From CADEDH01 sp963732695 (GTDB lineage Bacteria > Actinomycetota > Acidimicrobiia > Acidimicrobiales > SZUA-35), in NCBI GenBank assembly GCA_963732695.1, contig CAVTAP010000017.1, forward strand, positions 124,001-188,000: DNA of 64,000 nucleotides, written 5' to 3'. Under the pieces are notes generated by a model, which worked only from the letters and a program-made list of their open reading frames with translations, was not told the DNA's origin and made no database searches. Both the position numbers and the translations under genes were made by a program. How positions within the stretch are numbered: position 1 is the stretch's first letter; every line of letters begins with the position of its first letter. Positions 34,684 to 42,377 of this stretch are shown here, piece by piece.

Positions 34684-36405
34684 GTGACCGACGCTCCGGT
34701 ACCGGCACGCGTCCGGAACCGCCGCTCCCGCTGGATGCGGCGGGGGGCGGCCGCGCTGGCGCTGGTGGCGGTGGGGATCAGCTACGTGGGGTCGACCTGG
34801 ATCCTGCTCGACTACAAGCCGGGCGGCGCTGTGTTCGACACCCAGGTGCGCCCGGCGGTGACCGGCGTGTTCGTGGTGGCCCTGGTGATCGCCGTGTTCA
34901 AGGAGCACCTGGGCGGAGGGCTGGCCGTGTTCGCCGCCGCCGCCCTGGCGGTGTTCGCCGGCCGCCAGCTGGTGGCCACCCAGGCCGCGGTGGTGGTGGC
35001 CCTGTTCCTGGTGCCGGCGGTGCTGTGGATCGCGGCCGAGGTGGAGGCGGTGCGGGGCCGGACCCTGCTGACCCTGGGCGCCATCGCCGTGGCCGGCCTG
35101 GCCGGCTACGGGGCCGGCATGTGGCTCTACGACTACGGCTACGGGCCCAAGCACCCCGAGTCGACACGGGCCCCGCTGCCCGACTCCGAGATCGACTGGG
35201 TGTGGTCGGGCGGGGTGACCACCGACCACGCCGAGGTGCGGGCCAAACCGTCGGCGGGCTGGACCCGGGCCCGCTTGGCGGTGGCCACCGACGCCGACCT
35301 GACCGAGCCCCGCTGGATCGACGCCGCCGACGGTGCCGGCCCCGTGGTGGGCTTCCAGCTCACGGGCCTCGCCCCCGACACCGAGTACCACTACGCGGTG
35401 GAGATCGACGGCCGGCTCGACCGGGTGCGTGAAGGGAAGCTGCGGACGTTCCCCGCCGGGCCGGCCAGCTTCACCGTGGCCGTGGGCGGGTGCGCCCGGG
35501 TGGGGTCCAACGGTCAGGTGTTCGAGGCCATCCGGGAAGCGAACCCGCTGCTCTACCTGATCCTGGGCGACCTCCACTACGGCGACAACGGGCGCAACGA
35601 CGTCACCCGCTACCGCCAGGTGATGGACCTCACGCTGAGCCGGCCGGCTCAGGCCGCCCTCTACCAGTCGGCCCCCGTTGCCTACATGTGGGACGACCAC
35701 GACTACGGCGGCAACGACGTCGACTCGTCCTACGTCGGCCGCCGGGCGGCGATGGCGGCCTACCGGGAGTATTCGCCCGACTACGGCCTGGCCGGCGACG
35801 AGAGCGCCATCTATCAGGCCTTCACCATCGGCCGGGTGCGGTTCATCGTCACCGACGGCCGCTCGGCCCGGGACCTCGACAACGGGGACCCGGCACCGCA
35901 CGACACCATGCTGGGAGCCGAGCAGAAGGCCTGGCTACTGCAGGAGCTGCTGGCGGCCCGGGATTCGGCCGCTCTCGTCGTGTGGGCCAACCCCGATCCG
36001 TGGATCGCCGCCGCCGAACCGGGAGCCGACACCTGGGGCGGCTACGCCGACGAGCGGGCCGAGATAGCGAACTTCATCGCCGACAACCGGATCGACAACC
36101 TGGTCATGGTCAGCGGCGACGCCCACATGGTGGCCATCGACGACGGCACCAACACCAACTACTCGGCCGGCGGGGGAGCGGGGTTTCCGCTGCTCCACGT
36201 GGCCGCGCTGGACCGGCGGGGCAACTACAAGGGCGGCCCGTACAGCGAGGGGGCAATCCCCGGCGCCGGGCATTTCGGCCTCATCGACGTCCACGACGAC
36301 GGCACCACGATCAGCGTCGACCTCCGGGCCATGAACTACAAGGGCGAGGAGCTGATGAGCCTCACGTGGACGCCACCTCCGGCGCCCGACGGTCGAGGGC
36401 CGTGA
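34684..36405 (+). CDS. Membrane-anchored PhoD-family alkaline phosphatase
   Basis: This 573-aa protein has four or five N-terminal membrane helices (about 20-145: AALALVAVGISYVG, VFVVALVIAVFK, LAVFAAAALAVFAG, VVVALFLVPAVLWIAA), then a fibronectin-like beta domain and a PhoD metallophosphatase (GDLHYGDNG, WDDHDYGGND, VSGDAHMVAID). The catalytic domain should face outside and release phosphate from esters. GTG 34684 lies 13 nt after ppk2, so it is the last gene of the cluster. Fusion of PhoD to a polytopic membrane part is less common than a signal-peptide form. Confidence 0.87.
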   Translation: MTDAPVPARVRNRRSRWMRRGAAALALVAVGISYVGSTWILLDYKPGGAVFDTQVRPAVTGVFVVALVIAVFKEHLGGGLAVFAAAALAVFAGRQLVATQAAVVVALFLVPAVLWIAAEVEAVRGRTLLTLGAIAVAGLAGYGAGMWLYDYGYGPKHPESTRAPLPDSEIDWVWSGGVTTDHAEVRAKPSAGWTRARLAVATDADLTEPRWIDAADGAGPVVGFQLTGLAPDTEYHYAVEIDGRLDRVREGKLRTFPAGPASFTVAVGGCARVGSNGQVFEAIREANPLLYLILGDLHYGDNGRNDVTRYRQVMDLTLSRPAQAALYQSAPVAYMWDDHDYGGNDVDSSYVGRRAAMAAYREYSPDYGLAGDESAIYQAFTIGRVRFIVTDGRSARDLDNGDPAPHDTMLGAEQKAWLLQELLAARDSAALVVWANPDPWIAAAEPGADTWGGYADERAEIANFIADNRIDNLVMVSGDAHMVAIDDGTNTNYSAGGGAGFPLLHVAALDRRGNYKGGPYSEGAIPGAGHFGLIDVHDDGTTISVDLRAMNYKGEELMSLTWTPPPAPDGRGP

Positions 36406-36463
36406 CGGGAGCCGCCCCTACCCGCCCTCATCCCGGCGACGCCCGACGGTTGACGCCGGGGAT

Positions 36464-37516
36464 CTAGCTCCGCTCGTCGAGCACCACCCGCACACCGAGC
36501 AGGCGGATCGGGCGGCCGGTCTCGAATCGGGCCAGAACCTCCAGCGCCTTGGTCACCACTGCCTCGGCGTCGGAGGTGGGCGACGGGAGCTTGCCGCTCC
36601 GGGTGCGGGTGAAGAAGGTGGCGGTCCGGACCTTCACCGCCACGTGGGTGACCGGGCGGCCGAGCGGAGCCACCGACGCCGTCACATCCCGGGCCAGGGC
36701 CGCCACCTGGTCTGCCACCTCTGCCGGGTCGGTGAGATCGCGCTCGAACGTGATCTCGCGGCTGCGGCCCCGGGGGACGCGAGGCTCGGCTGAGACCGGG
36801 GTGTCGTGGCCGCCCAGACCCAGCACCCGCAGGTTGGGGCCGATCACCGGGCCGACGTGGCGGGCCAGCTCCTCGTGATCGGACCGGGCCAGATCGGCCA
36901 CGGTCACGATGCCGAGGGCGCCCAACCGCTGGGCCGTGCGGGCGCCGATCCCCGGAATCGCCGTCACCGGCCGATCGCCCATCGTGGGCAGCCAGGTGCG
37001 GCGGGTGAGCCGGGCGACGCCGCCTGGTTTGGCGAAGCCGGTGGCCGTCTTGGCCTGGAGCTTGGTCTCGCCGATCCCCACGGCGCACCACAGCCTGGTG
37101 GCCCGATGGACGGTGTCCTGCAGGTGACGGGCGAAGGCCTCGGGGTCGGTCGTCGTCACGCCCACGCAGGCTTCGTCCCAGCCCCACACCTCCACCACCA
37201 CGTCGTCGAGCGAGCGGAGCGCCGCCATCACCTCGGCCGACGCCGCCTCGTAGGCCGGGTTGTCGGCCGCCAGGAACACGGCGTCGGGGCAGCGTCGGGC
37301 GGCGGTGCCCAGCGGCATGCCCGAGCGCACCCCGAAGGCCCGCGCTTCGTAGGAGGCGGTGGCCACCACCTGGCGGGGGCGGGTGGGATCGCCGTCGCCG
37401 CCCACCACAACCGGCCGCCCGGCCAGCTCGGGACGGCGCCGGACCTCGACCGCGGCCAGGAACTGGTCGAGGTCCACGTGCAGGATCCAGGAGCGCTCGT
37501 CCGGGTCGGCCGCCAT
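36464..37516 (-). CDS. dinB: Y-family DNA polymerase (DinB/Pol IV type)
   Basis: This 350-aa protein has the catalytic acids D14/D16-region HVDLDQFLAAVEVRRRPELAG, the second motif GWDEACVGV (the SIDEA equivalent, keeping Asp-Glu), the HhH thumb (IPGIGARTAQRLGALGI) and a little-finger domain with KVRTATFFTRTRSG. It performs translesion synthesis. The GWDEA form resembles the mycobacterial DinB branch. A beta-clamp motif is not obvious at the C-terminus. It is convergent with PhoD2. Confidence 0.92.
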   Translation of the reverse strand: MAADPDERSWILHVDLDQFLAAVEVRRRPELAGRPVVVGGDGDPTRPRQVVATASYEARAFGVRSGMPLGTAARRCPDAVFLAADNPAYEAASAEVMAALRSLDDVVVEVWGWDEACVGVTTTDPEAFARHLQDTVHRATRLWCAVGIGETKLQAKTATGFAKPGGVARLTRRTWLPTMGDRPVTAIPGIGARTAQRLGALGIVTVADLARSDHEELARHVGPVIGPNLRVLGLGGHDTPVSAEPRVPRGRSREITFERDLTDPAEVADQVAALARDVTASVAPLGRPVTHVAVKVRTATFFTRTRSGKLPSPTSDAEAVVTKALEVLARFETGRPIRLLGVRVVLDERS

Positions 37517-37546
37517 CGGCTCGGGGTCGTCTCGGCCCGGCCCGGC

Positions 37547-37951
37547 TCAGGGGCCGGCCAGGAAGGCGTCGATCGTCATGGCGGGCACGATGCCGTCGGC
37601 CGCCCGGCGCAACTCGGCGTCCCCCGCCACCAGCGCCACCCCCTGGAGGCGGGTGAGGGCCAGGTACTCGGCGCCGTAGGTGTCGGGCCGTCCCTGGGTG
37701 GTGGCGATCTTCCACGCCGTTCGCCGCAGCACGGAGTCGCCGAGGAGGCGGCGGGGCAACCGGCAGGCTGCCTCGGCCAGGTCGAGCGCCTCGTCGGGCG
37801 GGATGCGGCCGGCCACGGCCTCGCCGTGGAGGAGTGCCAACACCTGCGATCGCAGCAGCGTCGGGGCGATCAGCTCCCGCTCGTCGTCGGGGGCGAACCG
37901 GCGGCGGGCCAGCTCGATGGCGGCCGGAGCATCGACGACGTACACAGCCAT
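37547..37951 (-). CDS. Orphan VapC-like PIN-domain protein
   Basis: This 134-aa PIN protein has D7 (YVVDAPAAIELARR) and later acids in DTYGAEYLALTRL and AGDAELRRAADG; the second acid is again Gln (LRSQVLALLH). ATG 37951 follows AAAGGCGG. No antitoxin gene is found: only about 150 nt separate it from the divergent small gene, and dinB follows downstream. It may have lost its partner, use a distant one, or be a housekeeping PIN RNase. Confidence 0.78.
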   Translation of the reverse strand: MAVYVVDAPAAIELARRRFAPDDERELIAPTLLRSQVLALLHGEAVAGRIPPDEALDLAEAACRLPRRLLGDSVLRRTAWKIATTQGRPDTYGAEYLALTRLQGVALVAGDAELRRAADGIVPAMTIDAFLAGP

Positions 37952-38103
37952 GGCGACCGCCTTTCGAGCAGGGCGATCCGGTGCCCCCAGCCGTCGGGGG
38001 CGACGGGTCCGGCAACGAGATCAGGGTTTCGGGATTCGAGAGTAACGGCTCGGCGGGCGGTGCGAGCCGGTTGGGACCAGATGGCTTCGGGTAGCTGGCC
38101 TCC

Positions 38104-38298
38104 ATGTCGCCCACCGGCAACGAGACCGCACGAGCCGTGCTGATGGGCGTCGGCACCCTGGTGGTCGGGATCTCGGCCAGCATGGCCGTCTTCGCCCTCC
38201 TCGATGTCAACTGGATCTTCCTCGCCGGACCGGTGATCGGCGTCGCCCTGGCCGCCTACGCCGCCTACCGCACGGCCCGGGACGTCCCACCGGGCTAG
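38104..38298 (+). CDS. Small two-helix membrane protein
   Basis: This 64-aa protein has two hydrophobic segments (AVLMGVGTLVVGISASMAVF about 11-30; FLAGPVIGVALAAYAAY about 39-55) and short polar ends. It is unrecognised. ATG 38104 lies 6 nt after TAGCTG, a weak leaderless -10-like box, and no ribosome site is seen. Codon use (third-position C/G) fits the genome, supporting a real gene. Confidence 0.55.
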   Translation: MSPTGNETARAVLMGVGTLVVGISASMAVFALLDVNWIFLAGPVIGVALAAYAAYRTARDVPPG

Positions 38299-38425
38299 GA
38301 CGACGCGGGGCCGGGGGATCTTCATCATCCATCGGCCCGCCGATACCCCGAGTGCCGGCCGGTAAATCGCCCGGCCCCTCGATGGCTTTGCCGCGGCGTT
38401 AGCGCTTCAATTGAGAAGAACGGAC

Positions 38426-38462
38426 TTGTAGTCAATACGTGGCTGTTCTATGGTCGATGGCA
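38426..38462 (+). promoter_or_regulatory. Leaderless promoter of the TetR gene
   Basis: TTGTAG (38426-38431), a 17-bp spacer and TATGGT (38449-38454) put +1 at ATG 38462. The -10 box overlaps the upstream ATG at 38450, which argues against that earlier start. The flank is AT-rich for this genome (GCTTCAATTGAGAAGAA). Confidence 0.6.
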
Positions 38463-39103
38463 TGAGCCCGGCTCACACGGATTCCGCCAACCCCCGTCGG
38501 AGGTACCGGTCGCCCCTGCGGGCCCAGCGGGCGGAGGAGACGAGGTCGGCTCTCATCGATGCCGCCACCGGGCTGTTCGTGGCCCGGGGCTGGGCCGGCA
38601 CCGGCATGCGGGACGTCGCCCGGGAGGCGGGGGTGGCGGTGGAGACCCTGTACTCGCACTACCCGTCCAAGCGGAAACTGTTCGACGCCGTGGTCGACCG
38701 GTCGGTGATGGGCGACGACCAGCCGGTGGCGGTGGCCCAGCGCCCCGAGTTCCAGGCCATGGGTCGGGGCCGGCGGGTCGATCGCATCAACGCCGCCGCC
38801 GCCGTTCTGGCCGCCATTCACGAGCGTACGGCGCCGTTCGCCAAGCTGATCCGCCAGGCGGCGGCGGCCGACGCCGAGGTGGCTGAGGTGCTGCGGGCCA
38901 CGCGGGAACGCCAGCGGGCCGACGTCGGGGCCGGGCTGTCCCTGATCCTGGGGCGGCCGCCCACCGATGACGAGCTCGACGGCACCTGGGCCATCACCAG
39001 CCCCGAGGTCTGGCTCCTGTTGGTGGAGCAGTCGGGCTGGTCGCCCGACCGGTACCGGCGCTGGACGGCCGAGACACTGGGGCGGATCCTGCCCCGCACC
39101 TGA
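38462..39103 (+). CDS. TetR-family transcriptional regulator
   Basis: This 213-aa protein has a classical TetR N-terminal helix-turn-helix (ALIDAATGLFVARGWAGTGM, DVAREAGVAVETLYSHYPSK, about 25-75) and a variable helical ligand domain. It probably represses itself and/or the hemerythrin-SRPBCC gene that starts 38 nt downstream. The start at 38462 is set by the promoter spacing. Ligand unknown. Confidence 0.88.
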   Translation: MSPAHTDSANPRRRYRSPLRAQRAEETRSALIDAATGLFVARGWAGTGMRDVAREAGVAVETLYSHYPSKRKLFDAVVDRSVMGDDQPVAVAQRPEFQAMGRGRRVDRINAAAAVLAAIHERTAPFAKLIRQAAAADAEVAEVLRATRERQRADVGAGLSLILGRPPTDDELDGTWAITSPEVWLLLVEQSGWSPDRYRRWTAETLGRILPRT

Positions 39104-39141
39104 CGACACACGACGAGACCCACGACAGCTGAGGGGGACGA

Positions 39142-40284
39142 ATGCCTGCTGACCCGACGGCGCCCGCCGACACGACCATGATGCGCATTGTCCACGGCGC
39201 GTTGCGCCGGGATCTGCACCGGGCCCGCATCGCCCTGGAGGCGGAGCCGGCGCCCGACGACCGTCAGCGGGTGGCCCTGGCCCGTCACCTGCGGTGGATG
39301 ACAGCGTTCCTGGACGCCCACCACCGATCGGAAGACGAGGGCCTGTACCCCGTCGTCCGGCAGCGGGCCCCGCAGGCCGTCGAGCTGCTCGACGACATGG
39401 CACGGGACCACGAGGTCGTGGCTGCCGCCGTGGCCCGGCTCGATGGAGCGGCCGACGCCTACGGTTCGGGCGGCGAGGCCCGGGCGGTGGTGGGCGCCCT
39501 CGACGAGCTGACGTCGGTGCTGCTGCCCCACCTCCAGCGGGAGGAGGACGAAGCGATGCCGGTGGTGTCGACCGTCATGACCAACGCCGAATGGGGTGAC
39601 ATCGAGCAGCGCCACAACCTCGACGGGAAGTCGATGGCCCAACTGGGCCGGGAAGGCCACTGGCTCATCGACGAGGCCACCGCCGACGACCGGGCCCGGG
39701 TGCTGGGGCTCGTGCCCCCGGTGCCCCGCCTCCTGCTCCTCTACGGCTTCGGCCCCGCCTACCGCCGGTACCAGCGGGCCTGGTACCGCCCCCGTCGCCG
39801 GGTCCAGCATCACGGCTCGGTAGCGGTGGTGGTGCCGGCCGGGATCGACGCCGTGTGGGAGGTGGTGCGGGACCCCACCCGGGTGGGCCAGTGGAGCCAT
39901 GAATGTGTCGACGGCGACTGGGTTGGCGGTGCCACCGAAGCCCGGCCCGGCGCCCGGTTCCGGGGCCGCAACAAGCAGGGCCCGTTCCGCTGGGGCCGGC
40001 TGTGCGAGGTGATGCGGATCGAGCCCTACGAGCTGGTGTGGCGCACCGTTCCCACCCGGCTCTATCCCGACTCGACGGAATGGGCCCTGCGCCTCACACC
40101 GGCCGACGGCGGGGGAGCGGGAGGCACGAGGATCGAGCAGACCTTCGAGGTGGTGAAGAGCAGCTGGCTCGAGCCGATCTACGCCACAGCGGTACCGGCC
40201 CACCGCCAGCGCTCGGCCGCCCTCGAGCGCGACCTCGAACGCCTCGGGGCTGTGGCCGGTCAGACGGCCGCCACCAGCCGGTAG
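39142..40284 (+). CDS. Hemerythrin-like domain fused to SRPBCC (polyketide cyclase-like) domain
   Basis: This 380-aa protein has residues about 12-150 forming a hemerythrin HHE bundle with His ligands in IVHGALRRDLHRA, DAHHRSEDEGLYP, RDHEVV and LPHLQREEDEAMP (di-iron or O2/NO binding). Residues about 230-375 are a START/SRPBCC fold (VVVPAGIDAVWEVVRDPTRV, GPFRWGRLCEVMRIEPYELV) that binds hydrophobic ligands. The fusion suggests an iron-linked sensor or enzyme for a lipid-like molecule. ATG 39142 follows GAGGGGGACGA. It shares an operon with the TetR gene and its end overlaps kdpE by 25 nt. Confidence 0.85.
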   Translation: MPADPTAPADTTMMRIVHGALRRDLHRARIALEAEPAPDDRQRVALARHLRWMTAFLDAHHRSEDEGLYPVVRQRAPQAVELLDDMARDHEVVAAAVARLDGAADAYGSGGEARAVVGALDELTSVLLPHLQREEDEAMPVVSTVMTNAEWGDIEQRHNLDGKSMAQLGREGHWLIDEATADDRARVLGLVPPVPRLLLLYGFGPAYRRYQRAWYRPRRRVQHHGSVAVVVPAGIDAVWEVVRDPTRVGQWSHECVDGDWVGGATEARPGARFRGRNKQGPFRWGRLCEVMRIEPYELVWRTVPTRLYPDSTEWALRLTPADGGGAGGTRIEQTFEVVKSSWLEPIYATAVPAHRQRSAALERDLERLGAVAGQTAATSR

Positions 40285-40943
40285 CCCATGCCCGATTCGG
40301 TGATCAGATGCCGGGGGCGGGCCGGGTCGATCTCCAGCTTGCGCCGTAGCTGCGTCATGTAGACCCGCAGGTAGTAGGTCTCGGATTCATACTGCGGGCC
40401 CCACACGGCCTGGAGCAGCGCGCGCTGGCTCACCAAGCGGCCCAGGTTGCGGGCCAGCACGGCCAGGATCCGCCACTGGAGCGGGGTGAGGTGCACGGGC
40501 TCACCGTTCACGGTGGCCCGGGTCGCCTTCAGGTCGATCTGCAGCCGGCCGGCGTCGACCACCCCCTCGGGATCATCGGCGACGGTCCGGCGCCGCAGGG
40601 CGGCCCGGAGCCGGGCCAGCAGCTCGTCCATCCCGAACGGCTTGGTCACGTAGTCGTCGGCGCCCAGATCGAGCGCCAACACCTTGTCTGCCTCCCGTTC
40701 CCGCACCGACAACACGATCACGGGCACCGACGACCAGTCCCGCAGGCGGCGGATCACCTCGTTGCCGTCGATCCCGGGCAGGCCGAGGTCGACGATGGCG
40801 GCATCGGGCGGCCCGCTGCGGGCCAGGGCGAGCGCCTCGGTGCCGTCGCTGGCGGTGTCGACCTCGTAACCTCGGGCCCGGAGGTTGGCGGCCAGGGTGG
40901 CCAGGATGTGCGGCTCGTCGTCGACCACCAGGATCCGGGTCAT
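40260..40943 (-). CDS. kdpE: KdpE response regulator (OmpR/PhoB type)
   Basis: This 227-aa protein has a receiver domain with acid pocket VVDDEPHI, phospho-acceptor Asp in IVDLGLPGIDG (about D52), LSVREREADKV and the conserved Lys (YVTKPFG). A winged helix follows (LTPLQWRILAVLARNLGRLV, YLRVYMTQLRRKLE, SGMGYRL). Receiver and DNA-binding parts are intact. It normally turns on kdpFABC at low K+. Its start overlaps the stop of a truncated kdpD remnant (ATGA), so its native promoter is probably gone. Confidence 0.92.
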   Translation of the reverse strand: MTRILVVDDEPHILATLAANLRARGYEVDTASDGTEALALARSGPPDAAIVDLGLPGIDGNEVIRRLRDWSSVPVIVLSVREREADKVLALDLGADDYVTKPFGMDELLARLRAALRRRTVADDPEGVVDAGRLQIDLKATRATVNGEPVHLTPLQWRILAVLARNLGRLVSQRALLQAVWGPQYESETYYLRVYMTQLRRKLEIDPARPRHLITESGMGYRLVAAV

Positions 40944-41362
40944 GGCAGTGCCGCTGGTAGGACCACCCGGACGGTCAATCCTCCGCCCGGTGTCTCGGTG
41001 AGGTCGATCCGGCCACCCATCACGGTGGTGAACGACCGGGCGACGGCCAAACCCAGGCCCACGCCCGCCTGGATCGATCGGTCGCCCTGCCGCTGGAACG
41101 GTTCGAAGACCCGCTCCCGGTCGGCGAGGGGTACACCAGGTCCGTGGTCGATCACCATCAGCTCCACCTCCTCGCCGTCGGTGGCCGTCACGACAGCCAC
41201 CGGCTGGTCGGGCGCCGACCAGGTCACCGCGTTCGACAGCAGGTTGACGAGGACCCGCTCCAGCAGGGTCGGGTCGGCCAGGACCAGGGGGACCTCGGCC
41301 GGGATGTCCACCGTCACCCCCGATCCGGCCGGCCCCAGCTGGGCCAACGACAGCGACGTCAC
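40940..41362 (-). pseudogene. kdpD: 5'-truncated kdpD remnant (histidine kinase ATPase domain only)
   Basis: Only the catalytic ATP-binding domain of a canonical KdpD remains: LAQLGPAGSGVTVDIPAE, then N box NLLSNAVTWSAPDQP, G1 box DHGPGVP, F box FEPFQRQGD and G2 box GVGLGLAVARSF. About 700 N-terminal residues (KdpD, USP, membrane and HisKA parts) are missing. Homology stops at about 41355-41365, exactly where trkA homology starts on the other strand. The reading frame stays open into antisense trkA, but that is not KdpD-like. ATG/stop coupling to kdpE is retained. Confidence 0.8.
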
Positions 41363-41857
41363 GTCCTGCTCGAGGCGGCCGGGGTGCCCGAAGCCGAGGT
41401 GTTCGTGGCCGCCACCGGCGACGACGAGGACAACCTGGTGTGCAGCCTGCTGGCCAAGCAGGAGTTCGCCGTGCCCCGGGTGATCGCCCGGGTCAACCAT
41501 CCCGACAACGAGTGGCTTTTCAACGAGACGTGGGGGGTGGACGTGTCGGTGAGCACGCCCCACCTGCTCACGGCGCTGGTGGAGGAGGCGGTGTCGGTCG
41601 GCTCCCTGGTGCGGCTCCTCCAGTTCGACCGGGGCCGTATCCGCCTCTCCGAGGTGACGCTGGCCGCCGGCTCCCCGGCGGTTGGCCGGTCGTTGGCCGA
41701 CCTCCGCCTCCGCAACGACGCCACCGTGGTGGCCGTGGTGCGCGACCACCACCTGGTGGTGCCGCGGGGGGAGACCGTGCTGGCCGAGCTGGACGAGGTG
41801 GTGCTCCTCGTCACCGACGAGGGGGAAGAAGCGATCCGTCGCCAGCTGGTCGGCTGA
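41363..41857 (+). pseudogene. trkA: 5'-truncated trkA remnant (C-terminal two thirds)
   Basis: About 164 codons encode the latter part of a TrkA/CeoC K+-uptake regulatory protein: VFVAATGDDEDNLVCSLLAK (end of the Rossmann domain), RVNHPDNEWLFNETWGVDV, STPHLLTALVEEAVSVG and a full TrkA-C domain ending LVTDEGEEAIRRQLVG. The NAD-binding GxGxxG start is absent. It begins at the junction with the kdpD remnant, with no start codon context of its own. Probably non-functional, although the intact C-terminal frame hints at recent truncation. Confidence 0.8.
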
Positions 41858-41897
41858 CGAGGGGGCCGGCCAGCAGGCCCCGCCTCCTCCCCACCCC

Positions 41898-42377
41898 TCA
41901 GCGACGGCGGAGCCGGTACCCCTCGGCTCGGCACCGTTCCACCTCCAGGCCCAGCGGCCGGAGGCTCGTCCGCAGCCGGTGTACCGGGGCCCGGAGCAGC
42001 GACGGGCTGTCGAGGGCGGCGGCCAGCACGAGGTCCCGGTCCGGTACCACCAGCCCGAACCGCTCGGCCAGGAGGGCCGCCAACTCCAACTCGGGCGACG
42101 CCAGGAGCAGGATCCGGCCCTCGAACGACAACCGGCGGTTCTCGTCGAGTCGCGGCGGGGTGTGGTGGATCCGGGCCCGCGTCTGGAGCGCACTCATCCG
42201 GGCGTACAGGTCGCGCTCGTCGGCCGGCAGCCGGATCCAGTCCTCCAGGCAGGTCGTGGGCACCGGCGCCATGGTCTCGGCACCGACCAGATAGAGCACG
42301 GGGCCACCGTTCTCCGCCGTCCGCCGTCCCTCGCTGGCGTTGTCGGGCCACGGAACGAGGGTCACCGCGCTGGTCAT
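41898..42377 (-). CDS. Winged-helix (OmpR-type) DNA-binding protein with degenerate receiver, coupled to kdpD
   Basis: This 159-aa protein has a C-terminal half following the Trans_reg_C winged helix (RRLSFEGRILLLASPELELA, VHRLRTSLRPLGLEVERCRA, ending GYRLRRR). The N-terminal half resembles only the end of a receiver (LEDWIRLPADERDLYARMSA) with no phospho-acceptor Asp, so regulation by phosphorylation is not expected. ATG 42377 overlaps the kdpD stop. It stands where kdpE would normally follow kdpD and may be an alternative output of this locus. Confidence 0.75.
   Translation of the reverse strand: MTSAVTLVPWPDNASEGRRTAENGGPVLYLVGAETMAPVPTTCLEDWIRLPADERDLYARMSALQTRARIHHTPPRLDENRRLSFEGRILLLASPELELAALLAERFGLVVPDRDLVLAAALDSPSLLRAPVHRLRTSLRPLGLEVERCRAEGYRLRRR

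Noticed and set aside
36336..38210. Long minus-strand open frame (624 codons)
   Set aside because: It is out of frame across dinB and the PIN gene, is Arg/Pro/Gly-rich and has no domain features; a GC-rich shadow frame.
41144..41362. Upstream extension of the trkA fragment giving a longer protein
   Set aside because: This part is antisense to the kdpD remnant and has no TrkA homology.
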